Assembly (NCBI GenBank): GCA_964036045.1
Contig: OZ038392.1
Location: forward strand, 19,990,090-20,054,089
Reading direction: 5' to 3'
DNA from: Eutreptiella sp. 'Long Island Sound 2002'
Taxonomy: Eukaryota; Euglenozoa; Euglenophyceae; Eutreptiales; Eutreptiaceae
DNA length: 64,000 nt
Position 1 is the first letter of the stretch, and each line of letters opens with the position of its first letter. The translations under genes were made by a program, and so were the position numbers. The notes under the pieces are model-generated. The model did not search any database. It worked only from the letters and a program-made list of their open reading frames with translations, and was not told the DNA's origin. This document shows positions 55,533 through 64,000 of the stretch, piece after piece.

Positions 55533-57620
55533 AGGATTGTAGCTAAGCCTAGGGGTACAGTTATAAAAAAAGAGTCCATGCTCACAATGCATGCAACACC
55601 ATCTAAACGAGGTATAGCCTACCTACTAGCGTAATCAGGCAAATGCATCAAAGCTGAGTCTTAGCTCAGAAGCATAGATTAGAAAGGCAGCCCTAGACAA
55701 TTGTAACCTTCGTGAATAGAAGCAATTTTTTTCTATGCATGTATGTGGCTCTAGTTAGCCAGCAAGATTGCTTAAAGTGTAAAACTGACACTAAGGATGA
55801 AAAATTTTATCTAGATGAAGAATTTAAAGATGAAGAAAATGAAGGCAACATTGAAGTATGCGACCCCTTTACATATGTATAGGCATGGTTACTTCATACA
55901 TTAAGCAATTCTAAAAAAAAAGATAGGTTTGATGCATGTTACATGGCTAGGCTTGGTTGCCGGGACGCTACGCGCCCCCCCAACCAAGCCTAGCATATCC
56001 TTTCATCGTTTTGGTCTCAGACAGGCCTCTCTTCTGGGCTCAGAATGTGCAAAAACGATAAAAATATTGAAAAAATAGCTGTTTCGCGGTTCAAAATTGT
56101 TCAAAACAACCCTACTTTGGCAAACATGAAGTTCAACGATCTGAATGCAATGTTTCGTAACTCCGTTTTCCACACTTTGATACAATGACCTACCTGACTT
56201 TGCTATGGAAAAGACAACATGTTTCGACACAATGTTTCCGATTGAAGGCTACAAAAAACAGCGAAACTGCATTTTTTCAGCAAAGCGCAACTCATTTGCC
56301 CTCGGCATTATGGTAGTAGTGACCGATTGCTCTTTACGCCCCCCCAACCGGCTCAATCTTTGCTATCGATATGTGTCTGCTGCCTTGCTAGCTGAAGAAG
56401 GAGTTTAGTAACAAACATACGAGCCTCGATGAAAACCCACATTTGTAGCACTGTAGTTGCCAAAGAAAACTTGTAATTTTCACCAATGCTTTGCCTTTTG
56501 CTACAAGCACGTTTAAAAATACCAAATTAACCTTTGCATTGTCTTCGGCTCCCATGCAGAGATTTTCGATGGGCTAGGTCTCCGTTCTCAACTCTGCCAT
56601 ATGGGTAAGCATTGAGTCTACTTTATGAGCATGAAATCCAGAAACAACAAACATTGTCCCAAAAACGGTCTTTGGCGACCTACTTTTCCAACTTTGGATA
56701 TTTCTGTCTACAATATTTATTTTTCTGTGCCCAAGTCACGTATCATAGCTTTGCCTGCGATAGTAGGTTGTTTGAGACAGCTAGTGCACATACAAAAAGA
56801 TAATGGAAACATAAACAAAGACATAACATCATTTTAACCAAGATTTCGAGCGTTTCACTTTTTTTCTAACAAAAGGTTCCTAAAACACAGGTCTATCCTT
56901 GATTGTTCTCCTTACTGCTCGATGGCTTCGATGTTCGATAGTTTTTACTCTAGTGGCTTTGTTATACCTGCACCTGAATGCCTGAATGAAGAATATTTGA
57001 TTGCTTGGAGCGGAACTACGATTACTGGACGACTTCTAGCCTTTTGCACCTTTACATTACAATGTACAATGGTACGAAAAATTTTAAGAATGTTGTAACA
57101 CACTTCGATGTCGCAAAACAATGCTAAAGGTGACATCATTTGTACTTTGGCAATGTGCGGAATCCAAAACCATGCAAAGGCTTGCTTTTGCATTCCAAAG
57201 TGCTCAGTGCATCGCACAACCGCCATGCGAAATTACCATAACAAACCGATTGACTGAATAACAAGAAATTTCATACCCTTCATGCAACATTTTCCATTCT
57301 CGGAAATTATTTCCGTTTCTACAAGATTGGAACAGATGAGTTGATTTTTTCTTAACTCTAAAGCTGAAACCAACGAATACATGTTGCTCATCACTTGTGA
57401 AGATGTGAATAAGGAATCAATTATTGCTTATGTCAAATTAATTATGTTCAAATTCGGACCATGAGTCGAAGTCTCCCGAGGGACGACAGGAGACGTAGGG
57501 ACTTCATTCAATTTTCGACGGTTCGAAAAATATCGACAGTTCGACCGGCGCCATAGTCGGAATTTGCCTGCTGCTAAAAAGTCGATTTTTTAGTAGCAAT
57601 TTTACGATTTTCCCGTCACA
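55533..57620. other. AT-rich block without recognisable genes
   Basis: GC content drops abruptly compared with everything to the left. ORFs are all below 95 codons. A CGCCCCCCCAACC phrase occurs twice (about 55970 and 56338). Possible explanations are a different isochore or an inserted element; no organelle gene was recognised. Confidence 0.55.
55947..55996. other. Hairpin with 14-bp stem
   Basis: GCTAGGCTTGGTTG and CAACCAAGCCTAGC are perfect inverted copies around a GC-rich loop (CCGGGACGCTACGCGCCCCC). No T run follows, so it need not be a terminator. Confidence 0.75.
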
Positions 57621-57639
57621 TCAGTTTGTGCGGATTTGG

Positions 57640-57870
57640 ATTCCGAGTCTGTTGCATATTTTCGTTGCCTTTCAGACCCAAAAAATGTACCCCACTTGCT
57701 CTAGGAGGGGGTATACACTTCTATACAGATGGTTCAGTGATCCGTGGCGGCCGGGGCCCTCTCCTAGCCGCCGCATCTACCAGCGCGCTGTCGCGCATAA
57801 GCAACAAAATGGCTGTGTGCCAGCACTTGTATTCGCCCAACAGCCCCAGTCGACCACCAACAAACATCTT
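57640..57870 (+). pseudogene. Possible RNase H fragment of a retroelement
   Basis: GGIHFYTDGSVIRGGRGPLL resembles the first beta-strand and catalytic Asp of retroelement RNase H domains (hydrophobic-x-TDGS-x-G). The downstream sequence does not show the Glu and second Asp before the TGA/TAA stops, so this would be a truncated relic. A single-motif match, hence low confidence. Confidence 0.3.
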
Positions 57871-57989
57871 CTGACCATCAACTGCCACATTTCTCGTTCA
57901 GACTTTCCGTTGAAAAATGAAGAAAGCCCGTGTCCCTTAGTGAGCCACCAATGCATGTGTCCTCATCAGCAACCCCTCCCTTAACGACC

Positions 57990-58840
57990 CCTTGGTGGGT
58001 TGGGGGGTCTTTTTGTGTTTGATGCAGCCCAGGCCACCGCACCCATCCACCTCTTGACACACCCACACACCCCAACCCCACCTGCAGGCGCAGGGGAGGG
58101 CTCTGAGTCCTATCTGCGGGCCATGGATACACAAACGCCTAGAGAGCATCAAAAAGAGATGGCGAATTGAAGAAGGCTATTAAAATTGTCTGCAGGTTGA
58201 ACAAAGAAAGAAGGGCAACCCCTGAGGGACTCGAAGGCTCAGAGCGTCAAGAAATTCCAATTGGGCGTGCAGGTACAGATCGGATTTACGGTTCAGAAAC
58301 GACGGAAAAAAGAGCCACATTTTCGGACTAACTTGGAAAGAGGCAAAATTTCGATTGGGACAAAGTGGAGGGCTGGGCATTTAGCCCCAAAAGAAGAAAC
58401 TGTCGAGCCTTGGCTCTAAAAGGGTGGTTTCTGATTATTGTCCGACCTTGATTGTGGCGAGAGCTTATGGACGAGCACTAAGGTTTGCTTGACGAGGTCA
58501 AAATGCCAGACCCCACAATGCCGGTTGGGTGTATATCATAGTTGGCGTGGGCGAAAGCGAAGAAAGGAAAGGGAACAAAAAAGAGTCAGAGCACACCATC
58601 AGCAAACGAGAGTGTGCAAACAGTGATAGCCAGGCACCAAGAGCCGCACCAACCTTTTTGTTTAGCTGCGTCCGAGACCTTGACATAATTGTGATCTTCT
58701 CGGCCTTCGTCTTGTTCGCTGATGTGCACTAGGAAAGGGTGCTTTGTCCGAAGTGTTGTCCAAGATACTACCAACGCAAATCAGTGTGTGTGAGTGACCC
58801 ATAGCTTCAAAAAGTTAAAAAAGGCTTCCACTGTTCATGC
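57990..58840. other. No gene recognised
   Basis: Short open frames on both strands only; no repeat found elsewhere in the window. Confidence 0.5.
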
Positions 58841-59130
58841 TTTGATGATATTGTTTGTTTTTGGGCCTCTGGTTGCTCCTGCTGCTTCTTGATGTAGCTC
58901 AAGTTTTGCAATTACCAAAGTTTTGATGAAATGAAATAATAAACCAAAGCTCCCAAGTACGCACACTGCAAGAAGAGAAAATTCAGAATCAAATCCGCGA
59001 CATGAAGGGCTGCAGTCAAAGGAGAGAAGATAGACAATGTATCTACACAATAGAACTCACAATAACTAATGATTTGGCCAAAGATAGTTAGAAAATATCC
59101 TACAATCATGGGAAAGCTGCCCACATGTTT
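58841..59130 (-). other. Possible exons of a small spliced membrane protein
   Basis: On the minus strand the sequence shows GTGAGT (about 59060) and two pyrimidine-tract acceptors, CTCCTTTGACTGCAG and TTTTCTCTTCTTGCAG, with hydrophobic coding potential between them (VADLILNFLF, YLGALVYYFISS). Exon phases and ends cannot be fixed, so this is only a suggestion of host-gene structure. Confidence 0.2.
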
Positions 59131-62100
59131 CTTTTATAGTGCCATCTAAAGATGTGCACTCTTTGCTTTGGGTCCCATAGGTGCTGAGGTGGCATGGCTT
59201 GTGGCGATGAAGTCACTGCCATGTCACATGGGATCTTCCTCCTTAGCTAGGCTGACTGGGAATGGAGAGAGGACAAGAGAGAGGAGGGAGGAGAGAGAGG
59301 TGCCCCAGCCCCCTAGGGTGCGCATCACTAGGATAGCTAAGCATTCATGAGGAAATATAGAAAAATGTATAGACTCTGGATTAATGTCATCACCTCAGTT
59401 AGTCCAGGAAATGGGTTTATGTCCAATCGGTTGGCGGGTCAGGGGTCCACACAACATCCAAAGTTTAGTGCTTGGTTTTATAGGTCAAAATGCTTTGTCA
59501 CCCCTTTTTGGATAGGCCAATACTCAGGCAAAAATGCAGTATGCCTCTAGGCATCTCTAAGACAATTAAAGCTTACTTTTTGGCATGAAAATACACTTTT
59601 TTTTACTCCCCCCTTGTGTTGTGGTGGCCACCACTGTCGCATTTTAAGGAAAAAAGGGTATTTTCCTTGACCTCCCCGTGGTTTCATCATCTTTTAAAAT
59701 TACCTATAACCACCCTAACACTGAAAGGTGGGCGCTGCACCAAGGCAGTCGATGATTTTTGCCTTGTCGTAACAGACCCACACCGCCCGAGGACCAGCCA
59801 CGAGCAACCACCCACTCCACCAGACCTGGACACGATGCCCCCCCCCCCCCCCAGCGGGAAGGCCACCACACAACCAAGCGCCACCATGCCACACCGCACT
59901 CCCCTCCCCCACCCAGGGAGATGAGACACCGCAGCCCACCAACACAGGAACGACACCGCACCACGCCGGCTCCGCACCCCACCCCCCCCCGCCGGCACCA
60001 TCCCCCGAAACCCCACACACCACGCGCCAGCTCAACGCCCACCACTGACCACAACCCGAACCGCGCCCGGGGACGGCACCACCAGCTGAGACAGCCACCA
60101 GCGAGCAGCCACACACCACAGCCTTGCCAAACCGCGCTTCCCCGAGCACCGACGCACGACCCCGCACCGGCCCCCACACGTGCCCCGAGCACCAACATAG
60201 CACACCCACCAAGCCACGAAGCAGCACCCCAACACGTGAACACCCACGATGACCCCATTGAAGCGGTACCCAGAGCCCATGGCCCATGGCCCGGAGGCCT
60301 CTGAGCCGTCACACCGCCATAGACACAGGCTGTCCCTTTTCTCTAATCCGCGGGATGTGGAATCCGATCCTTAACCATTAAATCGATGTAGAATTACCAT
60401 AATTTTACTGTCTTAGTCGATTTTCAGTTAGAAATCGGTGAAATACCTGATTTCTACCGCGATTTCTAATTGTCGTGAAATCGCCGCCTGTTGTCGCCTG
60501 CTCGCGCGCTTTCGTCGCTTCTCTGTGGCGGATTTTGTGATGGATTTTTCTCGAGTACCTTTGAGGTTCTAAAGGAACTTCAGGGCTGGATCTAGAGGAT
60601 TTTTCTTGTACTTTCATCTGGTGTGTTCACCAGAATTTTCGCTGTCGCGTCTGAGAGAAAATCAGCGCGCAAGCTTTTCCGTCGATCCCTCGAACTGATG
60701 GTTCTCAAGGACCATGAGTTCGGACGGAACCCTACATTCCCCCACTATGCCTTTCATCCATGCCCCTTTCACATGGGCATATCACTTTGTATAGGGAAGC
60801 GGGCAATAGGGATGTTTTAGGCAGCGTGTGGGTGTTGTAAACCCAAGTCGTTTGCGTGCGCAAACACTAACTTTGTGGCCTTGTGAGCATGAACGTTAAT
60901 AACCTAACACAATGCTCACAAGACCAAAAGCCCTAGGCCATTTTCGTTTTTCGAGCCAACTCAACGATGGCTCCACGCAATTCAATGCGTACCAAAACTC
61001 ATTTTTTGGAAAAGGGCAAATTGGCCGATCCCCTGAGGCTCGTGCTCGAAGCCCATGGGGAGTTGAGCCTTGAACCAAGGCAATATGTAGAGTAGAGACC
61101 ACGAAGGACATCGTGGATGGCTTGGTTGATTTTTGCAACCTTGTCTTATATTTTATATAATGTCGCCTTGTGAGCACGCGTGCCATACTGCCTCTATGCA
61201 CACGCGCTCATATGCAAGCACTAATGACGCGAGTGGGCGGAGACAATCTAACCATAGTGGGCATATTTGAAGGCACCAACTATGGGCCTACTCCAAAAAT
61301 GTTTACTCATATTTTTGCTCCTCAAGGTCCCAAAGATATGTACATGCCAATATCGCCGATATATGCACTTTTTCCCATAAATAGTGTGCTTCAAGGATTG
61401 AGGTGTTAAAAATGTTTCCATTATGCTTTGAACCTCAACCCTTGTTGCAAAAGGGAAGCAAAGCTTCGGTTTGCGTCCATGCAAAAGCCCGAGGCTCCTT
61501 TCTCTTGTGATACGGAGATACGATTTTTCGTGTGACCACTTTTGGGTGAATTTTGGCCGTTTTGCCTAGAATGGCCACAACCTCCTTCTCCCCCTGATTT
61601 CACCGCCGAGGTTGTGTGCGCCACTTGACCAAGGGTAAGGGCGATTCGGAGAGGGCACATAGACCCGCATCGAATGGGGTGTTTCCCCATGTGGCCTCTC
61701 CTCTCTAAGGGAGAGTTGTGAGCCACCCAATTTGGGGTATGTTGCCATTCTGCCCCATTGGTGTGTCATTTTCCCTCCAATGGGGAAAATAGCTAGAGGC
61801 GACCATGAGGGTTGGCAAGTGGCATATATTGGGACCTAAGTCCCATGTGTCTATAGCATCTTGGGTTAGAAGGATCCTCGCCGTGGCCATGGAGATATGG
61901 AATCATGAGTGTGGGCCATTTTGGCCAAATTTCGCTGTTTTTCCCATTGTATGCCATATTGGAGCTACCATATCTCCGTGGGGCAAGGGACCTAGCCAAA
62001 AAGGAAGCACAATCATTGTAGCATATGACCAAGGGTTGAACACCCTTGAGTTTCGTCTTTGCTCCTCCGGCCCATGCGGAGTTATTCAACTTTTGGTGCG

Positions 62101-63095
62101 ATCCATGATCCCCCCCTGTGCACCGCATGCTGCTTTCTGCCCTATCCGTGTGTTCATCCCCTCGGTGAACAGTAAGCAGCCAGTGTGACAGCAAGCCATG
62201 ACCCAGGGCATGGAACCAAGCGGGATATCAAGGGTCGTGAAACAAGGCTCGGCGCGACAAAATCGCCAAGGTTTCCTCCCCTGGACGGTCGCCCGAGACG
62301 GCCGATTTTGCCATTTTGGCAATTGTGGACCCAATTTGGATTGTCACCACGCCGAGTGGCATGGAGATCTTTGAGAGCCAAGTGCATGGGAGTCTCCGTT
62401 GGAGTCCCGGTGGATCGCGTGTGGAATGGCGGATCCGATCTCCAAGCCGGCGTGGAGATATACTATCGCGGACACCTTCGATTTTGGCTCATTTTGAGCA
62501 GCCAAAATGACCCCCTTTTGGGACCCCAATTTCACCCCCCCCGTGTGGTCAATTGGCGGCCCCATATCTCTATGCCCTTGATGAGGCCGGACCTAATTCC
62601 AAGTCGTGCACTTAGATATAGGTCCTAGGTCCTGCCGCCTATCCTGTGAGCCGTTGGCCTTGCCCTGGTCGGGCGAAGCACCCGTGGGAATGACGCCAAT
62701 TTTGGTGATTTTGGCATCATGACCCCACGTGGCGAACCCGTGGTGCCCTGATGGTGGGGCCTCAGAGGGAACCAGGTTGGGTGAGGGCTCCAGGAAGTTG
62801 GTACTCGAAGGGCATAGGGTCAGTTGCCTCGTCCCTACCTCTGGCGGGTCCGGACGAGGGGTCAATTTTGGAGTATTTCGAGCTAACATCAGTTTGGGCT
62901 GAAACAGCCCATTTTCAGCTACCAACTCCTAGGGGATAATGGCGGGGCCTTATCTCCGGCTCAGAGGGGAGTTGGGACCTGCCGTTAAGGGAGCATGGGG
63001 AGCCACTGCCGGTTGGCCTTTGAGCCCCTTGGTTCCCAGGAACTCGCCTGTGGCTGGGCGGGATACCCTCCCCTATTGGCAGGGTTTCAGGGTCC
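59131..63095. other. No gene recognised; one low-complexity Pro/His frame
   Basis: 59759-60304 (+) is open but consists of Pro/His/Thr/Arg-rich low-complexity sequence that is also open on minus, so I do not call it. 60300-63095 is moderate GC with recurring GGCCATTTTGGC-type phrases and only short frames. Confidence 0.5.
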
Positions 63096-64000
63096 GGACT
63101 GAGTAGGGCATGGGTTGTGTTTGAGCCCCCGCCCCTGCCAGCCACTGAGAGGGTCGGACTTGGGATTGGGATATGAGTTGGGATTGAGTGTCTATTGTCC
63201 TGTGATGCCTTTACCTCAGTCCAGTCCTAACCCCATGTGTACATATCCTGATGTGTTGCTGTACCTACTTTTGTTCCCTTGTTTCAGAGTGGCAAGGATC
63301 CTGAAACGCTTTGTCACATGACACGAGCATGAGGATGCCCCTGTGAGCGCAGAGCTTTGCCTGCCTGCTTGCTTGTGCGTGTCCACCGCAGCGTCCCGTG
63401 GCCAGGCCCCCCACGGGAACGCGTCAAAAGCGTTTCACCGCCGCGGGGTTACCCATCACTCGCGTGCCACTCGGGGCCGCCTGAATCCCGAGCACCACGG
63501 GCTTTGCAGCGCCGCCCGGAGCATCGCCCCGAGCGTCAGCAACAGCGCCGAGTCCGCGAAGGAGGTGTAGCGACCGGAACTCCGACGTCAGCGAGTTCCT
63601 TCGGCCGACCAGTACCGGCCGCACTCCCAGCTACATCACCCACCTCCACAACCACCATCGGGCGTCTGGTGACGCGTTCCCGTGGGGGGCCGGCCACGGG
63701 ACGCTGCGGTGGACATGCGCAAGTGAGCAGGCAGGCAAAGCACTACGCTCACAAGGGCATCAATGCGCTCATGTCATGTGACAAAGCGTTTCAGGATCCT
63801 TGCCACTCTGCAACAAGGGAACGAAAGTATGTACAGCAACACATCAGGATATGTACACATGGGGTTAAGACTGGACTGGGGTAAGGGCATCACAGGACAA
63901 TAGACACTCAGTCCCAACTCATATCCCAATCCCAGGTCCGACCCTCCCAGTGGCTGGTGGGGGCGGGGGCTCAAACGCAACCCATGCACTGCTCAGTCCG
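63096..64000. mobile_element. Fold-back element with ~330-bp inverted arms, reaching the right window edge
   Basis: The left arm (63096-63427) and right arm (63672-64000) are reverse complements at about 90 percent or better. Outer end CGGACTGAG(T/C)AG; middle TTTCAG(A)GTGGCAAGGATCC and GAAACGCTTTGTCACATGAC; inner end GTCCACCGCAGCGTCCCGTG and CCACGGGAACGCGTC. The spacer (63428-63671) is GC-rich with no clear ORF. The right arm may continue beyond the window. Confidence 0.9.

Noticed and set aside
59759-60304. Pro/His/Thr-rich 181-codon frame
   Set aside because: Low complexity, with equally long frames on the opposite strand; composition rather than coding explains it.

Overview
This window looks like repeat-rich nuclear DNA from a eukaryote, most likely an alga or other protist. 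I see no prokaryotic operon, Shine-Dalgarno pattern, CRISPR array, rRNA or convincing tRNA. Evidence for a eukaryote: two well-supported GT-AG introns of 113-115 bp, several non-LTR or Penelope-like reverse-transcriptase relics, DDE-transposase-like genes, a Josephin-type deubiquitinase domain, long micro- and minisatellites, and strong GC/AT mosaicism. A green-lineage alga is a guess, based mainly on a reverse transcriptase preceded by a GIY-YIG nuclease (the layout of Chlamys/Naiad-type Penelope-like elements). I cannot name the species.

Layout. 1-1113 is a 42-bp minisatellite. 3.7-4.9 kb and 11.0-14.4 kb are arrays of one 12-bp minisatellite; between them, 4.9-8.9 kb is the C-terminal half of a probable LINE-like element (RNase H, Cys/His knuckle, long tail). 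14.4-25.9 kb is GC-rich and full of poly-G/C runs, with a fold-back element (18.5-19.6 kb) and a decayed retroelement-like frame on the minus strand (20.1-22.4 kb). 26.0-30.6 kb holds two inverted copies of a small element coding for a SUMO-interaction-like motif and a zinc finger, plus dispersed repeats. 30.8-34.0 kb is a minus-strand gene with signal peptide, Josephin domain and about 84 copies of a 7-residue repeat. 36.4-42.6 kb is a minus-strand GIY-YIG/RT element. 43.1-49.6 kb contains two divergent intron-bearing genes, a DDE-transposase candidate and a coiled-coil/acidic protein, which share an inverted upstream sequence; between them lie an SF3-helicase-like fragment, a MITE and a nearly identical second copy of a 600-bp repeat. 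49.9-53.0 kb is CA/GT-rich with a fold-back element. 53.2-54.9 kb is a third transposase-like gene between direct repeats. 55.5-63 kb is lower in GC and almost gene-free. 63.1-64.0 kb is a large inverted repeat reaching the window edge.

Main theme. Several different genes are each bracketed by dense clusters of a short, family-specific palindrome: ATAGCGCGCGCTAT at 42.8-49.7 kb, TTGGCGCGCGCCAA at 53.2-54.6 kb, CCGGGGCATATGCCCCGG at 26.1-30.2 kb. In the first family the introns are also built from the palindrome. I read these as related mobile elements whose ends, and sometimes introns, consist of palindrome arrays, possibly transposase-binding sites and possibly introner-like. Most open frames are interrupted by single frameshifts, often at poly-G/C runs that may be sequencing errors, or by lone TAG/TAA codons with open frame beyond them. 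The proteins described are therefore composites and many are probably pseudogenes.
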